From: Stratiformator vulcanicus
GTDB taxonomy: Bacteria; Planctomycetota; Planctomycetia; Planctomycetales; Planctomycetaceae
NCBI RefSeq assembly: GCF_007744515.1
Contig: NZ_CP036268.1
Location: 1,126,529-1,190,528 of the forward strand
Reading direction: 5' to 3'
DNA: 64,000 nt
The notes under the pieces are model-generated. The model was not told the origin of the DNA. It ran no database searches and was given only the letters and a program-made list of their open reading frames with translations. Positions 53,706 to 63,564 of the stretch are shown one piece after another (within the stretch, counting starts at the first letter, position 1; every line of letters starts with the position of its first letter). The position numbers and the translations under genes are program-made.

Positions 53706-55832
53706 TTATTTGAAGTCGTCGGGGTTTCCGAACAGGCCGCCGCTGGATTCGCCCCCGGTGTTGCCACCCCGCAACGGCCCTTTGCGTTTCCGCTTATAGG
53801 GTTCGGGAGGAGGGCCCGAGTCCTGTTGCCGTGAGGCCCCCTCGGGCTTCGGTTTGAGAGCTTTGAGTGAAAGCGCGATCCGCTTGCGGTTCGGCTCGAC
53901 CGAGAGCACTTTCACATCAATCTGATCGCCGACATTCACGACTTCATCGACCGTCCCGACGCGGCGATAGTCTAATTCGCTGATGTGGACCAGCCCTTCG
54001 ACGCCCTTCTCTAATTCAACGAAGGCCCCGAAATCGGTCGTGCGGGTCACTTTGCCGTTGACCTCGGACCCGATGGCGAATTTGCTTTCCGCGTCGCTCC
54101 ACGGGTTGGCTTCGAGTTGCTTCATGCCGAGGCCGATCTTGCGAGCCTCGGGATCGAGCTTGACGATTTTCACTTCGACCTGCTGGCCGACGGAGAGCAC
54201 CTCGGACGGATGCCCGATGCGATTCCAACTGATTTCGCCGACGTGCAAAAAGCCGTCGACGCCGCCCAAATCGATGAAGACGCCGTAATCTTTGATCGTC
54301 TTGACGGTTCCCGATCGTGACTGACCGATAGCCAACTCTTCCCAAAGCTGCTTCTCGCCTTCGCGACGTTCTTCTTCGAGAATGGCCCGCCGACTGACGA
54401 TCAGATTGCGTTTCTGAGGATTCACCTCCGTGATTTTGACCGTCACCTTCTGACCGACATACGCGTCGAGGTTCTCGACGAATCCGATGTCGACCTGGCT
54501 GGCCGGGAGGAAACCGCGGATGTTGCTGATCGAGACTTCCAGACCACCCTTGTTCGTCTTGGTGACCATGCAGTCGACGATTTGACCGGCGGCAACGGCT
54601 TCCCAATTCCCGGCCGGTTTTCGTTTCGCCTTCGGCGGGCTCAGCGTGACCGTGCCTTCGGCGTCATTGATCGTGTCGACGACCATCGAAAGCGAGTTGC
54701 CGACCTGCGGCTTCTTGTTCTCCGGGAATTGTCGAAGTTGGGCGATGCCGGTGTTTCGGATCCCCGTGATCTTGAAGAACACATCTTCCGCAGTGACCGT
54801 ATCAACGATCGCATTGATCCGCTGTCCGGGCTCGAGCTTGTCGCCGGCATTGGCGATCTCCGCGTCTGTCGCCGGTTGCTTCTCGGCGGTGTCTCCAGAA
54901 GATTCGGTTTTCGCTTGCAGCTCGGCCGGAGCACCTTCCGGTTTTGCCCGACCGACCTGCTGCTCGACGACCGGCGGGTTCTCTGGCGACGGAGTGACAG
55001 GCGCCGCGGATTCAGACCCTTCGGGAGAACTCGGCTCCGGCTTCGCGGCCGGTGGCTGATCAGAACTCTTCAGCGCTTCGTCGAGCGATGCGGCCATCTT
55101 GTCGTCGAGCGGCACGTCTTTGGGAATCTCGACGTTCAGAGGGCCGCTCCGGGCGACAGCCGCCTGCTTGGCCTCTTCCGTCTCTGGCACATTAGGAATC
55201 GCCTGAGCGTCCTTCACCCCAATTTGCGGCCGCTTCCGAGAAGCGTCGTCACCCGCGGGTGTCACGTCCGCTCCAGGTGCAGTCGGCGATTCTTCTTGGA
55301 CGCCCGCTTTTTCGGCTTGTTGCGAGACTTCCGCGGCAATTTGTGTCGTCTGCTGGGTCGGAGCCGTCGGCGGTGTTGGGTCGGGCGGCGCTTGTTCCGT
55401 CACGGTCGTCGGAGCGTCGAGTGCGGCGTCGACGAGTGTGCTCGTTTCTGATTTCGCTTGTTGTGCGGATTCTTGTGCGGGCGCGGCCTGTGAAATCGTC
55501 GGCTCGGCGGAAGAGTCGGTTGGCGGATCGGCTGACGCCGACGCTACGGCCGCCGAAGTTTCGGCGTCCAAGGGCGAAGACGCAGCAGGGGAACTCTGCT
55601 TGGTCGCATCGTCGCCTGCAGGATCGGGCGGTGGCGGACTTTGCAGCGCGGCGTCGGCTTTCACGTCATCGGCAGACGCACCATCCGCGGAAGTGCCGTT
55701 GCTGTCGGGCGAGAGGGTACCGGACGAATGCTGCGGTTTCGCCACGGCATCGACCGTAGTCGATTCGGTTTCCGACGTTTGAGGCTGATCCTCTAACGCC
55801 GACTCAGGAGAACGCGTCTGATCCGGGCTCAT
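53706..55832 (-). CDS. S1-domain RNA-binding protein with long disordered N-terminus
   Basis: The protein has 708 residues from ATG 55832. The first 330 or so residues are low-complexity (Ala/Pro/Ser/Thr/Glu/Asp), probably disordered. Four S1 domains follow: about residues 340-410 ([20 protein letters not shown]), 430-500 ([20 protein letters not shown]), 520-590 ([20 protein letters not shown]) and 605-680 ([20 protein letters not shown]). Ribosomal protein S1 has six such domains in most bacteria; this four-domain version with a long tail may be the planctomycete S1 or a paralogue. It binds single-stranded RNA, for translation or transcript handling. Confidence 0.88.
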   Translation of the reverse strand: MSPDQTRSPESALEDQPQTSETESTTVDAVAKPQHSSGTLSPDSNGTSADGASADDVKADAALQSPPPPDPAGDDATKQSSPAASSPLDAETSAAVASASADPPTDSSAEPTISQAAPAQESAQQAKSETSTLVDAALDAPTTVTEQAPPDPTPPTAPTQQTTQIAAEVSQQAEKAGVQEESPTAPGADVTPAGDDASRKRPQIGVKDAQAIPNVPETEEAKQAAVARSGPLNVEIPKDVPLDDKMAASLDEALKSSDQPPAAKPEPSSPEGSESAAPVTPSPENPPVVEQQVGRAKPEGAPAELQAKTESSGDTAEKQPATDAEIANAGDKLEPGQRINAIVDTVTAEDVFFKITGIRNTGIAQLRQFPENKKPQVGNSLSMVVDTINDAEGTVTLSPPKAKRKPAGNWEAVAAGQIVDCMVTKTNKGGLEVSISNIRGFLPASQVDIGFVENLDAYVGQKVTVKITEVNPQKRNLIVSRRAILEEERREGEKQLWEELAIGQSRSGTVKTIKDYGVFIDLGGVDGFLHVGEISWNRIGHPSEVLSVGQQVEVKIVKLDPEARKIGLGMKQLEANPWSDAESKFAIGSEVNGKVTRTTDFGAFVELEKGVEGLVHISELDYRRVGTVDEVVNVGDQIDVKVLSVEPNRKRIALSLKALKPKPEGASRQQDSGPPPEPYKRKRKGPLRGGNTGGESSGGLFGNPDDFK

Positions 55833-56162
55833 CACCAACCACATACTTGCGAAGACGTTTCGCTCGAACTTCTGACCGAGACATCGGCCCGCCAGCCGCA
55901 TTCCCGAGCCCTCGGTAAACGGCCACGAATCGAGTTCGTCGAAACGAACCAACTGCGCGCGTCAGAATAGTCGAACATATACGGAATCTCTACCACCTAT
56001 TGTGTTTTCGCGAAACTCTCGGTGAGTTTCTCGCATGATTTTTTCCGATTGCTGCCCCCTTTGAGGAGGCCGCCAAACTCGGCAGAATGGGACTGCTTCA
56101 CGCTGAGCGGTCGGCCAGCCTGAGTGGAACTACCAAGCAAACTCTCTCTGAAATCCTCTGAC
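55833..56162. other. Intergenic region with a hairpin
   Basis: About 330 bases between the S1 protein start and the isochorismatase start. At 56012-56035 the arms CGAAACTC/GAGTTTCTCG form a stem with a small bulge followed by ATGATTTTTTCC; it may be a terminator reading plus or a regulatory leader. Nothing else is assigned. Confidence 0.4.
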
Positions 56163-56741
56163 ATGTCAGATATGAACAATGTTCGCAGCCCCGGACTTCT
56201 CGGGGCTACGCAGACGACCTTGTTTGTGATTGACATTCAAGAACGCATGCTGCCGCATATTCATCGAGGCGACGACGTCGTTGCTCGATGCGGAATGTTG
56301 GTCACGGGCGCGAAAATGCTCGGTATTCCGGTCATTGCCACGGAGCAATATCCTCAAGGGCTTGGCGCGACGGTCCCGGCATTGAGGGAATTGCTTCCCG
56401 CGGAACTCCCTTCGAAGAAACGCTTCAGCGCCGCAGCGGCGTCCGGACTGCTCCCCGTCGGCGAGCGCGACGATGGGCGTGATCGCGTGCTGCTGTGCGG
56501 TATTGAGACCCACGTGTGCGTATTGCAGACGGCATTCGACCTCGTGTCGCTCGGTTACCGCGTCGGCGTTGCCGCTGACGCGGTGTCGAGTCGCCGCGAT
56601 TTCGATCACGACCTTGCTTTGCAGCGGATGCGCGACTCGGGGATCGACTTGGTTTCGTCCGAGGGCGCTCTGTTCGAGTGGTGCGAAACCGCGGAGCACC
56701 CGGCGTTCAAACAGATCAGTGCCCTCGTCAAAGAGAATTGA
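56163..56741 (+). CDS. Isochorismatase family hydrolase
   Basis: The protein has 192 residues from ATG 56163. The catalytic triad is visible: Asp24 in FVIDIQ, Lys85/86 in PSKKRFSA and Cys119 in GIETHVCVLQ, with the conserved ATEQYPQGLG. Family members hydrolyse amides or vinyl ethers (nicotinamide, isochorismate, ureidoacrylate). The specific substrate is not readable. A cis-peptide region (GIETHVCV) is preserved, so it should be active. The next gene converges with only 5 bp between stops. Confidence 0.9.
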   Translation: MSDMNNVRSPGLLGATQTTLFVIDIQERMLPHIHRGDDVVARCGMLVTGAKMLGIPVIATEQYPQGLGATVPALRELLPAELPSKKRFSAAAASGLLPVGERDDGRDRVLLCGIETHVCVLQTAFDLVSLGYRVGVAADAVSSRRDFDHDLALQRMRDSGIDLVSSEGALFEWCETAEHPAFKQISALVKEN

Positions 56742-56746
56742 GCCGC

Positions 56747-57421
56747 TCATTGGCCCGACTCGCCCGCCGGCTTTTTCTTCCGCTTCCGATTTGATCGGCG
56801 ACGGCGTTTTCGAGGCGGTCGTTTTTCAGAATTTGAAGTCTCGTCCTCCGACGGTCCTTGCTTTGGATCGATCGTCGACTCCCGTTCTGCCTCGACCGAT
56901 TCGGAACTGCCGGTTTCAGATTCCTTCAACTCTACCTCAGCCGGAGCAGCGGCTTCGTCCGGTCGATTTTCGGACGTGACGTCACCCGCTAGCGACGAGA
57001 GATGCGATTTCGCCGAGTCGTCGTTCGATTCGGTTTGCGGCTCGGCCGCGGGCACAACCTCGGCGGTCTCAACCGTTTCCGGCTCTGAATCTTTCTCTTC
57101 AGATGCCGGTGCTTGATCCGGCTCGGAGGGCGTCGGGTGTCCCGATTCGTCCATGTGGTCGGAGCCGACGACCGCGGCAATCCGTTTCTTGGCTTCATGC
57201 GCGACATGGTCGAAGGGTGATCTGGTCTTCCCCAGTTCTTTGACCAGTTCGCAAAAGACATCGGGGTGGCGGTGATCGCCACAACGCAATTGTTGAACGT
57301 CGCCGTCCCGAAACTCTTCCCGCCCGCACTCCGGGCACCGCCAGTGCCGGCGTACATCGAGGGCGTGGCGGAATCCCGGTCCTTTCACGAGCAATGACCC
57401 TTGCTGAGTGTCATCGAGCAC
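56747..57421 (-). CDS. Hypothetical protein: zinc ribbon plus basic disordered tail
   Basis: The protein has 224 residues from GTG 57421. Residues about 28-50 contain CPECGREEF...LRCGDHRHP, a zinc-ribbon-like Cys pattern. Residues 85-195 are acidic and disordered. The end is a very basic run (PPRKRRRRSNRKRKKKPA) that could bind nucleic acid. It resembles a family of planctomycete hypotheticals with the same order. No function is proposed. Confidence 0.65.
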   Translation of the reverse strand: MLDDTQQGSLLVKGPGFRHALDVRRHWRCPECGREEFRDGDVQQLRCGDHRHPDVFCELVKELGKTRSPFDHVAHEAKKRIAAVVGSDHMDESGHPTPSEPDQAPASEEKDSEPETVETAEVVPAAEPQTESNDDSAKSHLSSLAGDVTSENRPDEAAAPAEVELKESETGSSESVEAERESTIDPKQGPSEDETSNSEKRPPRKRRRRSNRKRKKKPAGESGQ

Positions 57422-57674
57422 TGCGAGCCGGCGGAGGCCAGCTCAGACGCCGCGTATTGCCACCGGATATCCCGAGAGACGACAATCGCCGAGGATGTTT
57501 GGACAACCATCCGCAGTGCTTCTGTGTGATGGGAAAGTAATCCGAGGGCATGAGTCCGTGATCGTGTCATCGCCTGCACGATCCGGCTCGCCCCGATCGA
57601 GCGAACCCGGTACGATCCACGATCGCAGGGAGTACCAAGTCCACCTCACGGAACAAACTACTGTGTCAACCGTC

Positions 57675-58700
57675 ATGGAAGACGACAAGGCAACGCCAAC
57701 CGATCATACCTCAGAAGCAGAATCGGGCGCCGCCTCAGCAGGGTCCGATGTTGTTGCGCTAGCGAAATCGAGCGCGGCTCATTTCGGACGCGGCATTCTG
57801 ATGGGCGGTGCCGATATCATCCCCGGCGTCTCCGGGGGTACCGTCGCGCTGATCGTGGGAATTTATGACCGCTTGGTTCGCGCCGTCAGCCGGGTCGACG
57901 GAACGTTAATCCGGATGATTCTCCGGCTCGACGTCGTCGGCGCCGCGAAATATCTCGACCTGATGCTGTTGATTCCGCTTGTGCTGGGAATCGGCGTCGG
58001 AATCCTGAGTTTATCAGGCGTGATCGAGTATCTGTTGACCGACCAACGAGAACCGACCTTCGCCACGTTCTTTGGTCTGATCGTCGGCTCAGCCGTTCTC
58101 GTCGGTCGCATGGTCACGGCGTGGACATGGAGCCGGGCGGGCATTGCTGCCGCGGCGGCAGTCACCGCCTTCGTTCTGGTCGGGCTGCCGTTCCTGTCCG
58201 ATCCGCCAAGTCATCCGGCCTATCTGTTCGTGTGCGGGGCGATCGCAATTACGGCGATGATTCTTCCCGGGATCAGTGGCTCCTATCTGCTGCTCGTCCT
58301 CGGTGCTTACGGCACCGTGCTCGAAATGCTGAACGGCATTCGGGCCGGGGATGTCACCGGCAGCGCGATTGCTTCGCTCGCAGCGTTCGGAGCAGGAATC
58401 GTTGTCGGAATCCTGTCCTTCAGTAAATTACTGCGCTGGCTTCTCGAGCATTACTATGCCGTCACGATGGCCGCTCTCACCGGCCTGATGATCGGATCGC
58501 TTCGTCGGCTGTGGCCGTTTCAGGTCGACCTGACTCCCGACATCGAAAAGCTGGGCCATAAAAGATATGAACTGGTCATGCCGGAGTTCGGCGATGCCAC
58601 CACGTGGATCGCGCTCGGTGGGGCCATCGCCGGATTTGCTGTTATCTTGCTGCTCGATCGCTTCGCCAATCGGCAAAGCGCATCGATCGAATCGAAATAG
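57675..58700 (+). CDS. DUF368 polyprenyl-phosphate transporter-like protein (PopT family)
   Basis: The protein has 341 residues from ATG 57675; the frame is open earlier but not protein-like. After a short acidic N-terminus, GILMGGADIIPGVSGGTVAL (about 42-61) and the internal repeat ITAMILPGISGSYLLLVLG are the two signature loops of DUF368. Eight to nine membrane helices follow. DUF368 proteins (PopT) were recently identified as flippases that recycle undecaprenyl phosphate for cell-wall and glycan synthesis. The next gene, 20 bp downstream, is a phospholipid synthase, so an envelope-lipid operon is likely. Confidence 0.92.
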   Translation: MEDDKATPTDHTSEAESGAASAGSDVVALAKSSAAHFGRGILMGGADIIPGVSGGTVALIVGIYDRLVRAVSRVDGTLIRMILRLDVVGAAKYLDLMLLIPLVLGIGVGILSLSGVIEYLLTDQREPTFATFFGLIVGSAVLVGRMVTAWTWSRAGIAAAAAVTAFVLVGLPFLSDPPSHPAYLFVCGAIAITAMILPGISGSYLLLVLGAYGTVLEMLNGIRAGDVTGSAIASLAAFGAGIVVGILSFSKLLRWLLEHYYAVTMAALTGLMIGSLRRLWPFQVDLTPDIEKLGHKRYELVMPEFGDATTWIALGGAIAGFAVILLLDRFANRQSASIESK

Positions 58701-58720
58701 CCAAAGCGACCACACAGCCT

Positions 58721-60193
58721 GTGATCCCCTTCGTGCCCCCGCCCGCCCAATTGTGGGAAGAGACTTCGTGGACCGCGCTCGGCGTCACCGTTTTCGGTTA
58801 TTTGCTGACGCTCCTGTTGATCCGCTGGGTCCTGTTGACGCGAAAGGAGAATCCCGGCGCGACGGTGGCCTGGATCATGGCCATCGTCTTCGTTCCGATT
58901 TTCGGTGCTCTGCTGTTCTTAATGTTCGGTGTCAATCGCGTCGATCGGCGACTCGCGATGAGGCAGGAGTCCGATCGAGAGTTTAAGCAGACGCTGCCGG
59001 TCATTACCGTTGACCGCGTTTTCGCGGCTGAATCATCTCAGGAGATCGATCGCACGTTGATGACCGTCGCGACCAACGTGGGCCGCTACCCTGCCACAAA
59101 TGGTAATTCGGCGCAGATCCTTAGCGATACGAATCAAGCGTTGGGATTAATTGAGCAGGCGATTCATCGTGCCGAAAAATCGATTCACCTACAGTTTTAT
59201 ATGTGGAAGCAGGACGCCACCGGCACCCGCGTCCGTGATCTGCTTGTCGAAAAGGCCAAGCAGGGGGTAACGGTCCGATTCCTTTACGATGCGTTGGGTT
59301 CGTCGTTTCCGGGACGAGAATTCTTTCGCCCCATGCGCTCGGCCGGTATTCGCGTTGCTTCAACCGCGCCGGGATCGGGCCTGTTCGGGCACTGGAGCAT
59401 TAACCTCCGCAACCATCGCAAGATCGTGATCTGCGACGGGAAGGTCGGTTTCACCGGCGGTATGAATATCGGTGACGAGTACTTGGGAATCACCGAGAAG
59501 CGCGGATACTGGCGCGATACGCACTTACGGTTGGAAGGCCCGGTCGTTTCTCACCTACAGCAGATTTTTGCCGAAGACTGGTATTACGCGACCGAAGAAG
59601 CACTTTCGGACCGGCAGTATTATCCGGAGCCTTCTGGCAACGGCACCGACACCGTGCAAATGCTTTCGGGGCAGCCGACCAACGAAGCGAACGCGATTCG
59701 AACCGTCATGTTCGCGGCGATCAACGAAGCACGTTCGCGAATCTTAATTACGACCGGCTATTTCGTTCCCCCGTTCGCCATCGTTCGATCGCTCGAAGCG
59801 GCGGCTTACCGCGGCGTTCGCGTCGCCTTAATGGTTCCGGGGACGTCGACGTACTTCTATACGATGTGGGCGGGCCGGTCGTATTACGACTCACTGCTCG
59901 AAGCCGGAGTCGAAATTTACGAGTATCAACGAGGTGCGCTACACGCCAAGACGATGACGGTTGATGGGCAATATTCGATCGTCGGCAGCGCCAATCTCGA
60001 CAATCGGAGCCTGCTGCTTAATTTCGAAGCCTCGGTCGCTATTTTTGATGACCGGCAGGCCGAACAGCTCGACCGCGATTTCAAGTCCGATATCAAAAAC
60101 GCCAAGCGGATTGATCTTGCGGAATGGACGAAACGATCGAAGACACGCGTCATGGGCGAAAACGTCTGCCGCATGTTTTCGCCGATTTTGTAG
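58721..60193 (+). CDS. cls: Cardiolipin synthase (phospholipase D family)
   Basis: The protein has 490 residues from GTG 58721, 20 bp after the DUF368 stop; the open frame before it overlaps DUF368. Two N-terminal membrane helices (LGVTVFGYLLTLLLIRWVLL; VAWIMAIVFVPIFGALLFLM) are followed by two HKD motifs: NHRKIVICDGKVGFTGGMN and HAKTMTVDGQYSIVGSANLD. The layout is that of bacterial ClsA. It joins two phosphatidylglycerols into cardiolipin at the inner membrane. Confidence 0.95.
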   Translation: MIPFVPPPAQLWEETSWTALGVTVFGYLLTLLLIRWVLLTRKENPGATVAWIMAIVFVPIFGALLFLMFGVNRVDRRLAMRQESDREFKQTLPVITVDRVFAAESSQEIDRTLMTVATNVGRYPATNGNSAQILSDTNQALGLIEQAIHRAEKSIHLQFYMWKQDATGTRVRDLLVEKAKQGVTVRFLYDALGSSFPGREFFRPMRSAGIRVASTAPGSGLFGHWSINLRNHRKIVICDGKVGFTGGMNIGDEYLGITEKRGYWRDTHLRLEGPVVSHLQQIFAEDWYYATEEALSDRQYYPEPSGNGTDTVQMLSGQPTNEANAIRTVMFAAINEARSRILITTGYFVPPFAIVRSLEAAAYRGVRVALMVPGTSTYFYTMWAGRSYYDSLLEAGVEIYEYQRGALHAKTMTVDGQYSIVGSANLDNRSLLLNFEASVAIFDDRQAEQLDRDFKSDIKNAKRIDLAEWTKRSKTRVMGENVCRMFSPIL

Positions 60194-60260
60194 TGCGTGG
60201 AGTAACACGCAATCGCAGTGCATGACCGAACCTATCTCGGCACCGATCTCGGCTCAGTGC

Positions 60261-60307
60261 CCCGGAAACTTAGTGCCCCGGAGATTCAATCTCCCGGAAA
60301 TTTAGTG
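60261..60307. repeat. Short direct repeat with hairpin at the convergent gene ends
   Basis: CCCGGAAACTTAGTG (60261-60275) recurs as CCCGGAAATTTAGTG (60293-60307). Between them is the hairpin CCGGAGAT/ATCTCCCGG. It separates the convergent cls and sulfatase genes and reaches into the sulfatase stop. It may serve as a bidirectional transcription end. Confidence 0.6.
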
Positions 60308-62179
60308 TTCGGGAGATGTCGAAAATTGCATCTGGAATACGCCGTGGGGATTCGTGCCGTTTTCTCCCACGATCGCGGCAGCCAAGCTATGTTTGCCAGT
60401 AGGAAGTTCAACGCCTTTAAGCGTGACTTGGTTCCACTCCCGATTCGGCCGCGCCCGGTCCGTTGTCGCTTGGGCAATCGTCTCACCGTCGACCGTGATT
60501 TCGACGGCTCGATCAGTCTCACTCGGCGAGTAAGTGACGAGAACGTCAAACGGGCCGCCGTCTTTAATGTCAACGACCCAACGTCCACGATCGAATTTTT
60601 GCCATCCGGCGTCGCGCCAATCTTGACGGGTTAATGTCACCGGAGATTCTCGTTTCAGATCGATCACGATCCTCGGCGGCGCATAATTCTCGTCACGCGT
60701 TGAAGAGACATCGCTAAACCATTCTTCATAGTCCGCTCTCAATTCATTGGCGATCTCCGGATGGTTTTCGATCAGGTTCCTTGTTTCACCGGGGTCCTCT
60801 TTGAGATCGTGCAACCGCAGCGGGATTTGGTCTAAAGAAGGAGAATTGCCCCGGAATCTGTCGGGGTTCAGCAATTTCCAACGGCCCTTTCGGATTAAGA
60901 AGTGATTGTACATTTGGGGTTCGTCGCCGCGGTGCCATTGGAGCGCGATGGGGCGGGAGTTGAAGTCAAACTCGGAATCTCGCCCCTCCACAATTGGCAG
61001 GAAACTGCGGCCGTCCAGCGCCAGGGCATCCGGCTTTTCAATTCCTGCCGCCTCCAAAATTGTAGGCAGCACATCAACATGCGCCGTCGGGGCGTCCGAC
61101 TTGATGCCCGGCCGAATTCGCTCCGGCCAACGCAGCCACATGACAGTCCTGACGCCACCCTCGAAAGTATCACTCTTCATGCCACGAAACGGACCCGCGT
61201 ATCGCATCGTATTGGGGCCGTTGTCAGTTAAGAAGATAATTAATGTATTGTCGGCGACCCCAAGTCGATCGAGCCGTTGCAGCAAACGGCCGAAATTCTC
61301 ATCGACGTTGGAAATCATTGCGGCGATCCGGCGGAGTTTCTCGTGCTCGGCCTCTCGGTTCTTATGCCGCTCGGCGCTCCAGTACTTCATGATCGAAGTC
61401 ATATCGACCGTCTGGTAATAGTCGAGCCAGCCCTTCGGGACGTCATAGTACGGCCCATGCGGGGCATTCGTCGCGATGTACGTGAAGAACGGTCGGTCTG
61501 CTTCGACCGACTTGCGAATGAAGTCGGTCGCGGAATTGAAATAAACGTCGGTGCAATATCCGTTCGTTGGGGTGAGTACCCCATTATTTACTAAAACGGG
61601 GTCAGTATACCGGCCTTCATTTTCGATCGGATCACCGGGTTGTGCCAGTCCGCCACCGCGGTGGACGAGCGACTCACCAAATCCTTGATCCATCGGCCGG
61701 AGAGGATAGTTGTCGCCCAAGTGCCACTTGCCGAAAATCCCGGTCGCGTAGCCGGCGTCCCGCAGTAGTTCGGCGATCGTGACCTCGTCGGTGTCCATCA
61801 TGGCCCGGCCGAGGTAAGTGTCGATCGCTTTCGTCCGAAAATTCCAACGACCGGTCATTAAAGAGGCCCGTGTCGGAGTGCAAACCGGGCTGACGTAAAA
61901 ATCGGTCATCCACGCTCCGGACGTCGCGAATTCATCCAGGTTTGGCGTTCGGATTAATTCGTTACCGGTCGCGCCGAAGTCGCCCCACCCCTGGTCGTCG
62001 GTCATGACCAAAATGACGTTCGGACGGGCCGCTTGCTCGGCCATAAGTGAATTCATGAAAGCGAGTTGCGATAGAGCGATCCCCGCCAACAAAAGAGCCT
62101 GAGCAGCCATTTTGCGTTTCGACCTGCGATAGAGAGACCTGCCGCAACAGGCTCGCGTGCTGAGAAAGACTTCAAGCAT
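60302..62179 (-). CDS. Secreted sulfatase with C-terminal beta-sandwich module
   Basis: There are 625 residues from ATG 62179 (ATG 62110 is an alternative that makes a shorter N-terminus). A signal peptide is followed by ARPNVILVMTDDQGWGDFGA (metal Asp-Asp) and the formylglycine site Cys100 in CTPTRASLMTGR. GIFGKWHLGDNYPLRPMDQG and FLTDNGPNTMRYAG are conserved. Residues about 510-625 form an extra beta-rich module (DWRDAGWQKFDRGRWVVDI, FDVLVTYSPSETDRAVEITV), possibly a carbohydrate-binding domain. It follows the DUF1552 gene by 38 bp. Confidence 0.92.
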   Translation of the reverse strand: MLEVFLSTRACCGRSLYRRSKRKMAAQALLLAGIALSQLAFMNSLMAEQAARPNVILVMTDDQGWGDFGATGNELIRTPNLDEFATSGAWMTDFYVSPVCTPTRASLMTGRWNFRTKAIDTYLGRAMMDTDEVTIAELLRDAGYATGIFGKWHLGDNYPLRPMDQGFGESLVHRGGGLAQPGDPIENEGRYTDPVLVNNGVLTPTNGYCTDVYFNSATDFIRKSVEADRPFFTYIATNAPHGPYYDVPKGWLDYYQTVDMTSIMKYWSAERHKNREAEHEKLRRIAAMISNVDENFGRLLQRLDRLGVADNTLIIFLTDNGPNTMRYAGPFRGMKSDTFEGGVRTVMWLRWPERIRPGIKSDAPTAHVDVLPTILEAAGIEKPDALALDGRSFLPIVEGRDSEFDFNSRPIALQWHRGDEPQMYNHFLIRKGRWKLLNPDRFRGNSPSLDQIPLRLHDLKEDPGETRNLIENHPEIANELRADYEEWFSDVSSTRDENYAPPRIVIDLKRESPVTLTRQDWRDAGWQKFDRGRWVVDIKDGGPFDVLVTYSPSETDRAVEITVDGETIAQATTDRARPNREWNQVTLKGVELPTGKHSLAAAIVGENGTNPHGVFQMQFSTSPEH

Positions 62180-62217
62180 AATGGTGCCGTTTCTAAGTTC
62201 TCTGCGATTGCGAACCG

Positions 62218-63540
62218 TTATGAATTCAGCAGTTCCGGTAGTGGTCCGGTGCTGTCGCCGAATTCGTCGAGTGGTACTCCCGCAAGCTGCGCCGTGGTGA
62301 CGAACAGGTTTGCCATCGGCGTATTGGCGGCAAGTTGCACGTGCCGGCCACCTTGAATCGCACCGCGAGCGTGGCCGGCGATCACACACGGAATCCGGCC
62401 GTGATCGTGCTTGCGGCCGTCGCCCATCCCGCTGCCGAGCGTCACCAGGCAGCTGTCGAGCAACGTGCCGTCCCCTTCAGGAATGTTTCCAAGTCGGGCA
62501 ACGAAGCGGGCATACTCGGCGACGGTGAATTCGTCGATCTTTTGAATGTCCGCTTCCTGACCCGTGCTGTGGGTCAGTTGATGATGGCCCGATTTCACAC
62601 CGAGGTTTTCGTAGGCGCGGTTCGTTTGCGAGTTCGCGAGCATGAATGTCATGACTCGCGTTGCGTCGGTTTGAAAGGCCAGCGCCAGTAGGTCGTACAT
62701 CAGGCGAGTGTTCGTGACGAAGTCGGCCGATTCGCCGTCGGGCCGACTTTCTGGCGGGACATTAATCGGCGGCAGGCGAGACATCTGGCCGATCTGCCGC
62801 TCCACCGCACGGACGCTTTCAAAGAACTCGTCGAGTTTGCGACGGTCGGTCGTTCCCACTCGGCGTTGCAGCCGCCGGGCATCTTCGGCAACGAAGTCCA
62901 ATACGCTTTGTCGCGACGCCGCACGTTGACGGACGCGTTCCCCCTCTGCGCCCGACGCACCGAAGAGGCGATCAAAAGCCCGCCGCGGATTAATCTCAAC
63001 GCCGCTCGGCTGCGTGGGGCTGCGCCAGGAGATGTTCGACATGTAAATGCAGCTATAGCCCGAATCGCAACGGCCTCCTTTGCGGTTCGGCTCCGTGCCG
63101 AGTTCCACCGAGGGCAGCCGTGTGTGTCGACCGATCTGCCGCGCGAGGAGTTGGTCGATCGAGACGCCCAGATGAATGTCCTTACCACCGGTTTTCTTGG
63201 CCTGCACGGCGGTAAGAAACGTCGCGCCTTCCCGCGCGTGCTCTCCGGCACCATCCCCGTTGCCACGTGCTTTATCGTGCGCGAGATTCGAAATGAGCGT
63301 GACGTGTTCGCGGACGTCGGCCAGCGGGGCGTTGGTCTTATTGAACTGAAAGTCGCGTCCTTCGCCCTGTGGGGTCCAGAATTCGCGCACCATGCCGTTC
63401 GGAAAATAGACCCAAGCCAGGCGCAGCGGCGGTCGGACTGATTCGGCCGCGCGCCCTCTGGGCAGCATCGCGTCGAGGAACGGCAGACTCATCGCGGCAC
63501 CGAGACCGCGAAGCAGAGTTCGTCGGGGAATTGGTTTCAT
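62218..63540 (-). CDS. DUF1552 exported protein
   Basis: The protein has 440 residues, starting MKPIPRRTLLRGLGAAMSLP, a twin-arginine-type signal. PPLRLAWVYFPNGMVREFW, YSCIYMSNISWRSPTQPSGV, INPRRAFDRLFG and LGSGMGDGRKHDHGRIPCVI are DUF1552 landmarks. DUF1552 proteins almost always sit beside DUF1592/1588/1585/1587 proteins in planctomycetes and other environmental bacteria. The pair is assumed to act on an extracytoplasmic polymer; a chemical activity has not been shown. The order here is DUF1588/1585, DUF1552, sulfatase. Confidence 0.95.
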   Translation of the reverse strand: MKPIPRRTLLRGLGAAMSLPFLDAMLPRGRAAESVRPPLRLAWVYFPNGMVREFWTPQGEGRDFQFNKTNAPLADVREHVTLISNLAHDKARGNGDGAGEHAREGATFLTAVQAKKTGGKDIHLGVSIDQLLARQIGRHTRLPSVELGTEPNRKGGRCDSGYSCIYMSNISWRSPTQPSGVEINPRRAFDRLFGASGAEGERVRQRAASRQSVLDFVAEDARRLQRRVGTTDRRKLDEFFESVRAVERQIGQMSRLPPINVPPESRPDGESADFVTNTRLMYDLLALAFQTDATRVMTFMLANSQTNRAYENLGVKSGHHQLTHSTGQEADIQKIDEFTVAEYARFVARLGNIPEGDGTLLDSCLVTLGSGMGDGRKHDHGRIPCVIAGHARGAIQGGRHVQLAANTPMANLFVTTAQLAGVPLDEFGDSTGPLPELLNS

Positions 63541-63564
63541 GGTTGCTCCCTCCGGCAGTGGCCC

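Noticed and set aside
54582-55451. Long plus-strand frame (289 codons), Arg-rich
   Set aside because: It is antisense to the S1-domain protein. The Arg-rich composition comes from reading GC-rich codons on the wrong strand.
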